A stretch of DNA of 64,000 nucleotides from Leptofilum sp041748655. GTDB taxonomy: Bacteria; Chloroflexota; Anaerolineae; Promineifilales; Promineifilaceae. The notes beneath the pieces are model-generated. The model made no database searches and was not told where the DNA came from. It was given only the letters and a program-made list of their open reading frames with translations. Numbering within the stretch: position 1 is the first letter of the stretch; each line of letters starts with the position of its first letter. The position numbers and the translations under genes were made by a program. Positions 1-9,064 of the stretch are shown in pieces. The DNA lies in assembly GCA_041748655.1 (NCBI GenBank), contig JBGTCV010000107.1:62001-126000 (forward strand). The letters are read 5' to 3'.

Positions 1-2203
1 TGCGGCTGGTCTTTTGCAGAGATTGGAGGATACGGCCGTTCAGATCAAACGGCAGCAAAGATCGCACATCAATCAGCTCCACCTCGATGCCGGTGCGGGC
101 CAGCAAATCGGCCGCCCGCTGGGCCACGTCCACCATCGCGCCGTAGGTCACTACGGTGACATCATTCCCCTCGCGCACCATTTCTGGCACACCCAGCGGG
201 ATGGTAAACTCGGTCAGGTTGTCCGGCACCCGCTCCCTGAGCCGGTAGCCGCTGAGCACCTCTACCACCAGGGCGGGTTCGTCTGTTTGCAGCAGCGTGT
301 TGTAAAAACCGACGGCCTGCACCATGTTGCGTGGCACCAAAATGTGCATTCCGCGCAGCATATGGACAATCGCCGCCATGGGCGAGCCGCCGTGCCAGAC
401 GCCTTCCAGCCGGTGGCCCCGGGTGCGTACGATGACCGGCGCTTTTTGGCCGCCCCGGGTGCGCCACTGGGTCGTCGCCAGGTCGTCGGACATGATTTGC
501 AGGGCGTAGGGCAGGTAGTCGAGGTATTGGATTTCGGCTAACGGCCGTAAGCCACGCAGCGCCATGCCAATCGCCTGCCCCAAAATGGTCACCTCGCGAA
601 TGCCAGTGTCGGAGACGCGCAGCTTGCCATATTTGGCCTGCATCCCGGCCATCGACTGGTTGACGCCGCCCAACTGCCCCACATCTTCGCCAAAGGTAAT
701 CACCCGTGGGTCGCGGGCCAGGATGGCGTCGAAGGCGCGGTTGAGCACCTCGAATCCTTTCAGGCTGGTCGATTCGGCAGAATAAATTGGCTCGATCTCC
801 GGTACATTTCGGTATGCTTCGGCCGATTGGCTGTACAGATGGGAGCCGTATCGCTCTTTGCTGATGGCGATTTGATTGGTGCGCCACTGCGCCAATTTGT
901 GAATGGCGGGCGAACTTTCAGCCCGCACCAGCAGCAACGCCTCCCGAATTGCTTCCATGTTGTCGCGGCGGAAGGGGGATTTTTTTTCCATCAGCTTCTG
1001 CCGCAGGCGGGCCAGCTCAGCCTGCCGGGGGGAAGTCGCTTCGATCTCTTCGATGATGTCGGCCACTTCCTGCCGCTCTTTGTAGATGGGCAGCGAGAAC
1101 GTTTTCCACAGCTTGGTGCGAATATTTTCCACCGATTTGCCCGCATTGCGCTCGATCTGGTCCAGCTCACCCGCCGTGGCAATGCGCTGCTCGATGATCC
1201 ACTCCCGCATTTTGCGAATGCAGTCGTATTCCACTTCAAAGGCCAGCCGTTCGTCCGATTTGTACCGCTCATGGCTGCCGGAAGTGGAATGTCCCTGCGG
1301 CTGGGTCATCTCAATGACGTGGATGATGGCGGGCACATGGTCGCGCCGGGCGATTTTGGCCGCTTTTTGGTAGGTTTCCACCAGCGCCATGTAATCCCAC
1401 CCCCTCACGGTGTAAATGTCATACCCTGATTTGCTGTTGGGTTCCCGCTGGAAGCCCTGGAGCAGGGCCGTCAGGTCAGACTTGGTGATCTGGTATTCGT
1501 TGGGGACGGAAATGCCGTAGCCATCGTCCCAAATGGATAGGACGACCGGCGCTTGCAGCACCCCGATGGCGTTGATCGATTCCCAGAACATCCCTTCGGC
1601 GCAGCTGGCGTTGCCAATGGTGCCGAAGGCGATTTCGTTGCCATTGTGGGAAAATTGGGTGAGGTGCTTCAGTTCGTCCAGCTCCCGGTAGAGGCGGGAG
1701 GCGTAGCCCAGACCCACCAGGCGGGGCATCTGGCTGCCGGTGGGGGAGACGTCGGCGGAGGTGTTCATCTGCTGGGTGAGATCGCGCCAGGTGCCGTCTG
1801 GGTTGAGGCTGCGGGTGGCAAAATGGGCGTTCATTTGCCGTCCGGCGGAGTGCGGCTCCAGCGAGACGTCGGCAATGGCGTACAGCTGGGCGAAAAATTG
1901 TTTGATGGTGGCTGCGCCGGTGGCAAACATGAAGGTTTGGTCGCGGTAGTAGCCGGAGCGGAAGTCGCCTTTTTTGAACGCTTTGGCCATAGCCAGCTGG
2001 GCTACTTCTTTGCCGTCACCAAAGATGCCAAATTTGGCTTTGCCGCTGAGCACTTCGCGCCGCCCCATGAGGCTGACGTGACGGCTTTCGTTGGCAAGTG
2101 TGTAGTCTCTGAGGATTTCTGCGGTGCTTATATAAAGTTGTTCGGTTTTAGTGCCAATGGTTAATTGCGACTCTGTCTCCTGTGCTGTTTTTGTTTTAAG
2201 CAT
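1..2203 (-). CDS. Fused 2-oxoacid dehydrogenase E1 (alpha+beta), partial at left edge
   Basis: About 734 codons are present and the gene runs off the window at base 1. The N-terminal half is an E1-alpha domain: the ThDP-binding segment starts with GNAS near residue 197 and ends, 26 residues later, in WDDGYGIS, standing for the usual GDG...NN motif. From about residue 490 an E1-beta domain follows (VITFGEDVGQLGG, then IVRTRG and a transketolase C-terminal part). The enzyme decarboxylates pyruvate or branched 2-oxoacids and feeds a lipoyl E2; the substrate cannot be told from sequence. Single-chain alpha-beta E1 proteins are known, for example in Bacteroidetes, and the WDD variant is, as I recall, usual there. 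Start ATG at 2203 follows AAGGAG at 13 nt. E2 and E3 are not in view. Confidence 0.88.
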   Translation of the reverse strand, partial: MLKTKTAQETESQLTIGTKTEQLYISTAEILRDYTLANESRHVSLMGRREVLSGKAKFGIFGDGKEVAQLAMAKAFKKGDFRSGYYRDQTFMFATGAATIKQFFAQLYAIADVSLEPHSAGRQMNAHFATRSLNPDGTWRDLTQQMNTSADVSPTGSQMPRLVGLGYASRLYRELDELKHLTQFSHNGNEIAFGTIGNASCAEGMFWESINAIGVLQAPVVLSIWDDGYGISVPNEYQITKSDLTALLQGFQREPNSKSGYDIYTVRGWDYMALVETYQKAAKIARRDHVPAIIHVIEMTQPQGHSTSGSHERYKSDERLAFEVEYDCIRKMREWIIEQRIATAGELDQIERNAGKSVENIRTKLWKTFSLPIYKERQEVADIIEEIEATSPRQAELARLRQKLMEKKSPFRRDNMEAIREALLLVRAESSPAIHKLAQWRTNQIAISKERYGSHLYSQSAEAYRNVPEIEPIYSAESTSLKGFEVLNRAFDAILARDPRVITFGEDVGQLGGVNQSMAGMQAKYGKLRVSDTGIREVTILGQAIGMALRGLRPLAEIQYLDYLPYALQIMSDDLATTQWRTRGGQKAPVIVRTRGHRLEGVWHGGSPMAAIVHMLRGMHILVPRNMVQAVGFYNTLLQTDEPALVVEVLSGYRLRERVPDNLTEFTIPLGVPEMVREGNDVTVVTYGAMVDVAQRAADLLARTGIEVELIDVRSLLPFDLNGRILQSLQKTSR

Positions 2204-2479
2204 GGGTTTGTGGGAACTCCTTGGGCTAAATTGGGGTGGGAAACGGCCGTTTCCCACCCGTACGTCGGTCAAGATAGTGGGTTTATTCAGGATAATATGG
2301 TTCGATTTCTTTGATTATTAAGATACGGCCGTGTTTGATGTGGGAGGTAACGGCCGTATTGGGTTGAATCGGCTGATATTATAGCGAATTTAGCAATGGT
2401 TTTCGACTTTGGTAAACATAAAGTTACCATTTACCCCTTGAAAATCAGGCCCAAAGATAGTGCGGTAACGTTCCAATGT
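2204..2479. other. Intergenic region with probable minus-strand promoter
   Basis: No gene seen. On the minus strand TATAAT lies at 2383-2378, about 175 nt before the E1 start; no convincing -35 box is visible. Three ACGGCCGT octamers fall in this gap (about 2242, 2326, 2350), two of them inside the presumed 5' leader of the E1 message. Confidence 0.35.
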
Positions 2480-3118
2480 TTAGGAATCTGGTAAAGGCGT
2501 GACCGTAAAATTATCGAACTGAATGTTGACGCCGCCAAGGCCAAGCGTGCGCACCATCAGGCCAATGTCGCCGCTGCTGAAAGCATCGTCGGTGACGCGC
2601 CCCACTTCCTGGTCATTCACAAAAAAGATGAAATTTTGCCCTTCAGCCCGGACCGACAATTTGTTGGTGGCGTTCCCCTGGTTGATGACCGGGGATTCAA
2701 ACCACCAATCGTTCACGATGGGTTCTGCTTCGGACGCGCCGCCGTCCCGGTACCGGCCAATCCAGACAAAGCCATCGCCGGAAATCTGGAAGGCGTAAAA
2801 ATTGTCTTTCTCATCGTCCACGCGGAACAACAGGCCGTAGGCGTTGTTGTCTGAACCTGCCACCTGAGTGGCCTCCACAGTGTAGATGCCGTCGCTAAAG
2901 TTTTCCCCGGCGGTGGTCCAGCTGGTCAGCTCATCGGCGTTGACGATGAAGTCAAAAACGCCATCGCGCACCTCGCCCACCACATCACCGCCGCTTTCAA
3001 CGCGCCAACTGCCGGGGTTGTCGAACGTTTCGGTGTAGGTTTCCTGACCCGAGCAGGCGGTGAGGAGAACGGCCGTCATTCCCAGAAAAACAATTAATCG
3101 TACCAATTTTGTATGCAT
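2480..3118 (-). CDS. Lipoprotein with LamG/DUF1080-like jelly-roll domain
   Basis: The product has a lipoprotein signal: MHTK, a hydrophobic stretch, then the lipobox LLTAC about 21 residues in, so the mature protein is lipid-anchored outside the membrane. The rest (about 190 residues) is a single beta-rich domain with alternating Trp/Phe and Asp/Gly (YGLLFRVDDEKDNFYAF, ISGDGFVWIGRY, FFVNDQEVG, FDNFTV). This is typical of the laminin-G/3-keto-disaccharide hydrolase-like fold that binds or processes glycans; no catalytic residues can be named. A start 16 codons upstream is possible, but the ATG at 3118 sits directly before the signal peptide. Function unknown. Confidence 0.75.
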   Translation of the reverse strand: MHTKLVRLIVFLGMTAVLLTACSGQETYTETFDNPGSWRVESGGDVVGEVRDGVFDFIVNADELTSWTTAGENFSDGIYTVEATQVAGSDNNAYGLLFRVDDEKDNFYAFQISGDGFVWIGRYRDGGASEAEPIVNDWWFESPVINQGNATNKLSVRAEGQNFIFFVNDQEVGRVTDDAFSSGDIGLMVRTLGLGGVNIQFDNFTVTPLPDS

Positions 3119-3539
3119 GGTTGCCTGATTTCTCCAAAAGTTTAAGTAACTGAGCTGATGATACATTGGCCTACTTATTTTGGCGAGAGGGTTTGGGGGA
3201 ACGGCCGTATTCTCTCATCACTTCTGCTGTGCCACTTTTCCCTTTGCGGCGAGACAAAAGAGGGACACGATTCGGGATAGATGAGCGACTGGCTTTATCT
3301 AAAGCAATAAAGTTGGGTTTCGTAAAATCCATCAGGGCCTTACGAAATATCTACCAATTTCGAAATTGGTTGTTCAATTTCCCCGATGATTTCTGGCAGA
3401 TTGGGTCTGGTAAAGCTCATGTTTGGCGCAGGGATGCGGCGAATGTCATGGCAGCTCATTATAAGGCAAGCCAGCCGGATTCGGAAGAATTTTAATGTGG
3501 CAGATGGCAATTCTGACACCTGCCACTCGATTCAAAAAT
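3119..3539. other. Intergenic region with small inverted repeats, no convincing gene
   Basis: Reading frames here have no domain-like composition. Visible structure: an 18-nt perfect palindrome ACCAATTTCGAAATTGGT at 3353-3370; an inverted repeat TTTCGTAA/TTACGAAA at 3318-3325 and 3340-3347; and a GTGGCAG/CTGCCAC stem at 3497-3503/3520-3526 just after the oxidoreductase stop, which might act as a weak terminator on the minus strand. One ACGGCCGT near 3200. Confidence 0.4.
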
Positions 3540-5558
3540 TTATTGCATCGCTTCCAGCACAACCTGAGCCACATCTTTCACCTGCATCGGCTCGCCCTTT
3601 TCCCGGTTAGCATCGATCATCATGGTAGCGCAGAAGGGGCAGCCCACGGCCAGGGTGGTGGCTCCGGTGCTTTGTGCCTCGGCGAAGCGGTTGGCATTGA
3701 CGGCTTCGCTGCCGTGCTCTTCTTCCTTCCAGTATTGGGCGCCGCCCGCGCCGCAGCAGAACGAATCTTTGCCGCTGCGATCCATCTCCAGCAGGGTGGC
3801 CCCCGCCTGGGCCAGCGCGTCGCGCGGTTCGATGATAACGCCGTTGTGCCGCCCCAGGTAGCAGGGGTCGTGGTAGGTGACGCTTTCCAGCTTGCTGCCA
3901 TTGAGCTTCAGCTTGCCCCGGCCAACCAGGTCGGAAATGAGCTGGGTGTGGTGGAAGACGGTGTAATGGCCGCCTAGTTCGCCGTACTCCTTGCCGATGG
4001 TGGTGAAGCAGTGGGGGCAGCTGGTGACGATCCGCTTTTTGTCGGCCCCGGCGGCGTTGAGCGTTTCGATGTTGCCGGTGGCCATTTCGTAGTAGAGGTA
4101 TTCGTTGCCAGCGCGGCGGGCGGAGTCGCCGGTGCAGCTTTCGTCGTCGCCCAACACGGCGAAGCTGACGCCCGCGTGCTGCATGATGGTAGCCACGGCG
4201 CGGACTGTTTCCTGGGCATCCGGGTTGAATGCGCCCGCGCAGCCAACCCAGAGCAGATATTCGTAGTCGGGATTTTCGTCTACGGTGGGGACATTGAAAT
4301 CGAGCGGTTTGGCCCATTCCATACGGCCGTCCGTAGACTGCCACGGATTGCCCATCCGCTCCATGCCCACAAACGCCCCTTTTAGCTCTTGCGGGAAGGC
4401 GGAAGCCATCAACACCTGCTCGCGGCGTATATCCATAATGTCCAACATGGGCGTGTTGCCCACCGGGCAGATGTCGATGCAGTGGCCGCAGGCCGTGCAG
4501 GCCCACAGGGCGCTTTCACTGATGGCGTAGTCGAGGAGGGGAATGGTTTCTTCGGCCCCGTTGGCAAAATTAAACATATTTTCGCGGATGTGGTACCGCT
4601 TGTTGATCTCGATGGCGGCAGGGGAAAGCTCCTTGCCGGTGGTGTAGGCGGGGCATACTTCCTGGCAGCGGTTGCACATGATGCAGGCAAAGGCATCGAC
4701 GATTTTGGTTTGGTCCAGATCAAACAGGCTGGACGCGCCAAACTGTTCAATCGACTCGTCTTCAAAATCGAGAGTAAACATCTGGCCCAAATAGGTGCGG
4801 TCGGGGCTGGTCATGAAGTTGAGCGGCCCCATGAAGAGGTGGGCGTGTTTGGTGTAGGGGAAGTAGGGCAGGAACATCACCACCAGGCCAACGGCCACCC
4901 ACCAGCTGAAATGCCAGCCAAAAGCAAGGGCGGCGGGCGTGCCGCCGACCAGGAAGGTTTGGGCGATGAGGTTGGCCACCGGCTGTGAGGCGTCGGGGCT
5001 GTGCTGGGCGATGTGGAAGGCGGCGGCCATCATGCGGAAGCCGACGTGGCACAGGATGAAGAGGCCAACGACAAAAGAATCTTTGCTAATGCCGCCCTCG
5101 CGGACCTGGGGGTAAACCAGGACGTTTTCGCGGATGGTGAGGGCCTGGTCGCCCCAGGCAAAGCGGCGCAAAATGAAGTAGAGTACGCCGATGAGCACCA
5201 GCGTGCCAAAAATGTCGGCGGTGAAGCGGTAGATGTCGCCCACAACGTTGTTGGGCAGGAAGGCAAAGCCGGTGATCAGCCCTTCGGCGATGTCGATGGC
5301 GTTGACGAGGGCGTAGAAGATGAAGCCCCAGGCGACGCCGTAATGGAAGATGGAGGAGAGTTTGCGGTGGCGAATGATGCGCCCCTGCGAAAAGAGGGCG
5401 ATCAAACCGGTCATCATGCGGCGCGGCAGTTCATCCAGCTTTAGCTTACCCTGGCCGCGCATAATAATTCGGACCATCTGGCCAAAGGTGTTGATGGTGG
5501 CAACGATGCAGACGAGTGCTAAAAAGGCAAACAAGATCTTTTCAATTGGTGATAACAT
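3540..5558 (-). CDS. Membrane-bound heterodisulfide-reductase-like Fe-S oxidoreductase (EMO-like)
   Basis: This 672-residue protein begins with a multi-helix membrane domain of the b-type cytochrome (NarI-like) kind, about residues 1-250, with histidines in the helices. A ferredoxin module follows with two 4Fe-4S motifs, CIMCNRCQEVCP near residue 293 and CTACGHCIDICP near 353. Two CCG (HdrB/D) domains complete it: GCAGAF near 438, SCPHCF near 505, then HDPCYLGRHN and SFCCGAGG near 600. This domain order matches membrane-bound electron-transferring-flavoprotein:menaquinone oxidoreductases (EMO), which take electrons from acyl-CoA oxidation; the assignment here is by architecture only. No etfAB genes are nearby. 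A short GAGGG ribosome site precedes the ATG. Confidence 0.8.
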   Translation of the reverse strand: MLSPIEKILFAFLALVCIVATINTFGQMVRIIMRGQGKLKLDELPRRMMTGLIALFSQGRIIRHRKLSSIFHYGVAWGFIFYALVNAIDIAEGLITGFAFLPNNVVGDIYRFTADIFGTLVLIGVLYFILRRFAWGDQALTIRENVLVYPQVREGGISKDSFVVGLFILCHVGFRMMAAAFHIAQHSPDASQPVANLIAQTFLVGGTPAALAFGWHFSWWVAVGLVVMFLPYFPYTKHAHLFMGPLNFMTSPDRTYLGQMFTLDFEDESIEQFGASSLFDLDQTKIVDAFACIMCNRCQEVCPAYTTGKELSPAAIEINKRYHIRENMFNFANGAEETIPLLDYAISESALWACTACGHCIDICPVGNTPMLDIMDIRREQVLMASAFPQELKGAFVGMERMGNPWQSTDGRMEWAKPLDFNVPTVDENPDYEYLLWVGCAGAFNPDAQETVRAVATIMQHAGVSFAVLGDDESCTGDSARRAGNEYLYYEMATGNIETLNAAGADKKRIVTSCPHCFTTIGKEYGELGGHYTVFHHTQLISDLVGRGKLKLNGSKLESVTYHDPCYLGRHNGVIIEPRDALAQAGATLLEMDRSGKDSFCCGAGGAQYWKEEEHGSEAVNANRFAEAQSTGATTLAVGCPFCATMMIDANREKGEPMQVKDVAQVVLEAMQ

Positions 5559-5700
5559 GCGTGTCCCTCTTGTCTATTAATTTTGGAAAGTCCCCGTGGG
5601 GAAAAAGTCTATCATACGGCCGTATCCACCGCAATGCGTGCCGCTATTTTACATGATTTTCTGACGCAGTGCAGCATGAGATTTTAGCTGGGAATTCGGC

Positions 5701-5706
5701 TATAAT
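5701..5706 (+). promoter_or_regulatory. TATAAT box 7 nt before ATG (leaderless promoter)
   Basis: A perfect TATAAT is followed by cgccgcc and then the ATG at 5714, so the expected transcription start falls at or next to the A of ATG. No Shine-Dalgarno sequence lies between. The -35 region is not recognisable. Confidence 0.6.
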
Positions 5707-5713
5707 CGCCGCC

Positions 5714-7066
5714 ATGTGGAAAAAATTGTTGCTAGCGGTTAGTGGCTTGTTGCTGGTGGTTGCATTGTGGCCGCCGGTTGGTTCCTTGTATGAGCTGACG
5801 GGGGAAGATGCTGTGTTGGCGCAGCTGCGGGGGGTGGTGCATTGGCTGAATACGGCCGTTCGCCCCCAACCTCACCTGGCACCTGAAATAATCCCCAACC
5901 ACACTGACGTTGTGCCTTTTGGCGTCAATACCTTCCTGGAACAAGAAGTTGAGATTGAAAAACGCGCCTTGAGCTTGCAATTGGCCAATCAGGCCGGCTT
6001 TCGCTTCATCCGGCAGGAGTTTGTTTGGGAAGATATTGAGATTCACGCCAAGGGGGATTTTGAAGACCGGCGGCACGAGCCGTTCCGCTCTGCCTGGGAA
6101 AAGTACGACAATATCGTCGATCTGGCCGAGGCGAACGAGATTCAGATTATTGCCCGGCTGAGCAATCCGCCCACCTGGAGCCGGGCGCTGCCGGTGGAAG
6201 TAACCGGCATGTTGGCTCCGCCTGATAACTACGACGATTTTGGTGATTTTGCGGCGGCGGTGGCGGCGCGGTACAACGGCCGTATCCAATACTACCAGCT
6301 GTGGAATGAACCGAACGGCAACGAGGAGTGGGGGCAGCACCAGCCCGTCAGTCCAGAGCAATATACGGAACTGTTGTGTAACGCTTACGGCCGTATCAAA
6401 GCAATCAATCCAGACGCGGTGGTGTTGGCCGGGGCGCTGACGCCCACCGTGGCCATCAACGAGGCCAACCTGAACGACCTCATCTTTTTGGAGCGGATGT
6501 ACGCGGCGGGGGCTGGCAACTGCTTCGACGTGATGTCGGCGCAGGGGTACGGGCTGTATTCCGGGGCGCTGGATCAGCGGCTGAAGCCGAACGTGATCAA
6601 CTACCCGCACAATTTGTATTTGCGGGACGTAATGGTGCGCCACGGGGACGCCGACAAGCCGATCTGGATTTCGGAGATGGGCTGGAACGTGGCGCCGGAG
6701 GAGTTGGACGGCCGTTTTGGCCGCGCCACGCCGGAGCAGCAGGCCCGTTTTGCCGTGGAGGCGTACGAACGGGCCCAGGTGGAATGGCCCTGGGTGGGGG
6801 TGATCAACACCTGGTTTCTCAAGCGGGCGGCCGATTTTGAACAGGAGCAATCGTTTTACTATTTTCGGCTGATGGAGCCGGACTTTACGCCCCAGCCAGT
6901 GTACGAGGCGTTGGCTGAAGCGCTGCCACAGCAGACCGATAGTTCGCCCCAGCCTGCCTGGATTTATGGGTGGATGCGGCTACGGCCGACCTTCTTCCTC
7001 CCCTCTTTCGCCATTCTCTTTTTTGCCCTACTCCGCTGGTTAACCCCTCATGAAGCAAACGCCTGA
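5714..7066 (+). CDS. Membrane-anchored clan GH-A glycosidase (GH39/GH5-like)
   Basis: The protein of about 450 residues has an N-terminal signal anchor (MWKKLLLAVSGLLLVVALWP), a TIM-barrel glycosidase domain, and a C-terminal hydrophobic helix just before the stop. The clan GH-A signatures are visible: YYQLWNEPNG near residue 197, with the Glu as acid/base, and PIWISEMGW near 320, with the Glu as nucleophile. The domain therefore probably cleaves beta-linked glycans on the outer face of the membrane; the substrate is not predictable. The start at 5714 is chosen because the signal anchor begins there and a TATAAT box ends 7 nt upstream. The glycosyltransferase gene that follows overlaps its last 17 bases, suggesting one transcript. 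Confidence 0.8.
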   Translation: MWKKLLLAVSGLLLVVALWPPVGSLYELTGEDAVLAQLRGVVHWLNTAVRPQPHLAPEIIPNHTDVVPFGVNTFLEQEVEIEKRALSLQLANQAGFRFIRQEFVWEDIEIHAKGDFEDRRHEPFRSAWEKYDNIVDLAEANEIQIIARLSNPPTWSRALPVEVTGMLAPPDNYDDFGDFAAAVAARYNGRIQYYQLWNEPNGNEEWGQHQPVSPEQYTELLCNAYGRIKAINPDAVVLAGALTPTVAINEANLNDLIFLERMYAAGAGNCFDVMSAQGYGLYSGALDQRLKPNVINYPHNLYLRDVMVRHGDADKPIWISEMGWNVAPEELDGRFGRATPEQQARFAVEAYERAQVEWPWVGVINTWFLKRAADFEQEQSFYYFRLMEPDFTPQPVYEALAEALPQQTDSSPQPAWIYGWMRLRPTFFLPSFAILFFALLRWLTPHEANA

Positions 7067-9059
7067 GCAATTAACCGCAAAGGACGCGAAGGACGCAAAG
7101 AAAAAACGAAAAAGCTTTGCGCTCTCTGCGTCCTTTGCGGTTTATAAAAAGTGGCTGCTGGTGGCGGTTTTGCTGCTGGCGTTTGGGCTGCGGGTGCACA
7201 ACCTGGAGGTGCAGTCGTTTTGGAATGATGAGGGGAACAGCGCCCGGCTCAGCGAGCGATCGATTCTGCTCATCATCGAGGGAACAGCCAGCGACATTCA
7301 TCCGCCGCTCTACTATTTGCTGCTGAACCAGTGGCGCAAGCTGGTGGGCGACAGCGAATTTGGCCTGCGATCACTCTCTTTGTTTGCTGGATTACTAACC
7401 GTGCCATTGACCTTTGTGTTGGGAAAAAAGCTGGAACACAGAGTTGCACAGAGGAGGCACAGAGGGGCACAGAGGGATGGTTGGTTGTTGGGGTTGGTGG
7501 CGGCGGCGCTGATTGCCATCAATCCGGGGCTGGTTTACTACAGCCAGGAAGCGCGGATGTATGCGCTGTTGGGATTGTTAAGCGTGTTGGCGACTGTTTT
7601 GCTGCTGCGCTGGCTGTCAGTAAACAGTAATCAGTTGTCAGTAAACAGTAAGAGCAGTTTTTTATTGGGTGGGGCGTATGTGCTGAGTGCGGCGGCAGGT
7701 CTGTACACCCACTACTTTTTCCCCGCCGTTCTTCTGGTCCACAATATTTTTATTCTCATAAAAATTATCCAGGCGTATCGCACTCCATTAACCATTTACC
7801 ATTTACCATTAACCATTAAGCATTGGCCCTTCCTCATGCTCGCCACCGTCCTCCTCTACGCCCCCTGGCTGCCCATTTTCCTGGATCAGTTTGGCAGCGA
7901 TCCGATCAGCCGTCCGGGGTTGGGAGATTTTGTTACGGCCGTTTCCCACTTCCTCACCTTTGGCCAAACAATTGAATCAGAGGTTAGTTTATTGTGGCTG
8001 GTGGCTGGTTTGTTGGTGATTGGGGTGGCGTACGGCCGTTCCAGGCAGATCCTGCCGCTGCTTGGGGTGCTCATTCCACTGGGGATGATGTACGTTACCG
8101 GGGCGACCGGGTCAGAATTTTACAAATTTTTAGTCGTGGCGGTGCCGTTTTGGGTGGTTTGGTTGGGAACGGCCGTAACTGCAACAGGACGGAGTGGCTG
8201 GTGGCTGGCGGCTGGTTTGTTGGTCTTAAGCTGGGGGATGGGCCAATCGCTGCAAAACATGCACAACGATCCCGCCTACGCCCGCGCCGATTATCGCGGC
8301 ATGGCCCAGCGCATTGCGGCTGAAGGGCATCCCAACGCGGGCATTATTTTAAACGCCGCCAATCAGTGGGAGGCGTTTACCTACTATTTCCCTGATGACG
8401 GCAGCGTCTACCCGCTGCCTCGGGGTTTCCGGCAGCCCACCGCCGACGAGATCGACGCCACCATGAGCCAAATTGCGGCCCGACACGGCCGTCTTTACGC
8501 CATTTTCTGGGGGGAAGCGCAGCGCGACCCGGAGCGGCTGATCGAGCGCTGGCTGGACGGCAACGCCTTTAAAGCGACGGACGAATGGTATGGCGACGTG
8601 CGGTTTGTGACCTATGCCGTGCCTTCCGTGCCCGCGACGGAGATGGCAACGGCCGTAAACCTCCCATTTGGCGACGCGATTACGCTCAACGGCTACACCC
8701 TGGGCCAGACGGCGCGCCAGCCGGGGGATATTGTGGAAGTGACGCTGTTTTGGGAAACGGCCGTATCCCTGCAAAATCGGTATAAAATTTTTCTGCACCT
8801 GCTAGACGAAAACGGCAACCTGGCCAGCCAGCGGGACAGCGAACCGGGCGGCGGTCTGGCGCTCACCACCACCTGGCAGCCCGGCGCGGTGGTGCTGGAC
8901 AATCACGGCCTGCTCATCCCCAGCGATCTGCCGCCCGGCAGCTACCGCCTCCTGCTGGGCCTCTACGACCTGGCCAACCCCGCCAACCGCCTGCCCATCA
9001 CCACGCCTGAAGGCGAAACGGACGCCTATTTGCTTACTACAATCACAGTTTCTGAGTAA
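7050..9059 (+). CDS. GT39/PMT-type membrane glycosyltransferase, interrupted by in-frame repeats
   Basis: The 669-residue polytopic protein carries the GT-C hallmark of an acidic pair in the first extracellular loop (QSFWNDEGNSA), HPPLYYLLL, and YYSQEARMYAL; members transfer sugars from polyprenyl-phosphate donors. The C-terminal 180 residues form a soluble beta-rich domain. Odd feature: the hydrophilic segments LTAKDAKDAKKKRKS (N-terminus), VAQRRHRGAQRDG, SVNSNQLSVNSKSS and LTIYHLPLTIKHW are translations of four different repeat families that elsewhere in this window are intergenic. All are in frame and fall between membrane helices. The start overlaps the glycosidase gene upstream. Confidence 0.8.
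   Translation: MKQTPEQLTAKDAKDAKKKRKSFALSASFAVYKKWLLVAVLLLAFGLRVHNLEVQSFWNDEGNSARLSERSILLIIEGTASDIHPPLYYLLLNQWRKLVGDSEFGLRSLSLFAGLLTVPLTFVLGKKLEHRVAQRRHRGAQRDGWLLGLVAAALIAINPGLVYYSQEARMYALLGLLSVLATVLLLRWLSVNSNQLSVNSKSSFLLGGAYVLSAAAGLYTHYFFPAVLLVHNIFILIKIIQAYRTPLTIYHLPLTIKHWPFLMLATVLLYAPWLPIFLDQFGSDPISRPGLGDFVTAVSHFLTFGQTIESEVSLLWLVAGLLVIGVAYGRSRQILPLLGVLIPLGMMYVTGATGSEFYKFLVVAVPFWVVWLGTAVTATGRSGWWLAAGLLVLSWGMGQSLQNMHNDPAYARADYRGMAQRIAAEGHPNAGIILNAANQWEAFTYYFPDDGSVYPLPRGFRQPTADEIDATMSQIAARHGRLYAIFWGEAQRDPERLIERWLDGNAFKATDEWYGDVRFVTYAVPSVPATEMATAVNLPFGDAITLNGYTLGQTARQPGDIVEVTLFWETAVSLQNRYKIFLHLLDENGNLASQRDSEPGGGLALTTTWQPGAVVLDNHGLLIPSDLPPGSYRLLLGLYDLANPANRLPITTPEGETDAYLLTTITVSE
7073..7142. repeat. 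Inverted repeat (GCAAAGGACGC family) inside coding sequence
   Basis: A perfect 15-nt inverted repeat, AACCGCAAAGGACGC at 7073-7087 and GCGTCCTTTGCGGTT at 7128-7142, encodes the first cytoplasmic 30 residues of the GT39 gene. Relatives lie in intergenic DNA near 19309-19390 and 27258-27322. Confidence 0.85.
7436..7480. repeat. CACAGAGG repeat inside GT39 gene
   Basis: Iterated CACAGAG-type units (acacagagttgcacagagg and continuing) sit in frame in the gene and encode a basic stretch. The same phrase occurs in intergenic DNA near 28018-28060 and 58950-59000. Confidence 0.7.
7612..7652. repeat. CAGTAAACAGTAATCAG repeat inside GT39 gene
   Basis: Two copies of TTGTCAGTAAACAGTAA-type phrase are translated as SVNSNQLSVNSK. 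The family is intergenic at 14733-14812, 23377-23448, 25759-25806 and 47167-47223. Confidence 0.8.
7786..7822. repeat. CCATTAACCATTTACCATT repeat inside GT39 gene
   Basis: Three to four units of ACCATTTACC/ACCATTAACC are translated as LTIYHLPLTIKH. The same phrase is intergenic at 24908-24944 between the two GDPD genes. Confidence 0.8.
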
Positions 9060-9064
9060 AATGT

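Noticed and set aside
162..887. 241-residue minus-strand reading frame
   Set aside because: It lies in another frame of the E1 dehydrogenase gene, whose protein has clear motifs throughout; the 241-residue translation is Arg/Pro/Gly-rich without domains.
3166..3610. Plus-strand frames of 74-109 codons in the gap before the oxidoreductase
   Set aside because: No domain-like composition, no ribosome site, and they run over inverted repeats and the end of the convergent gene.
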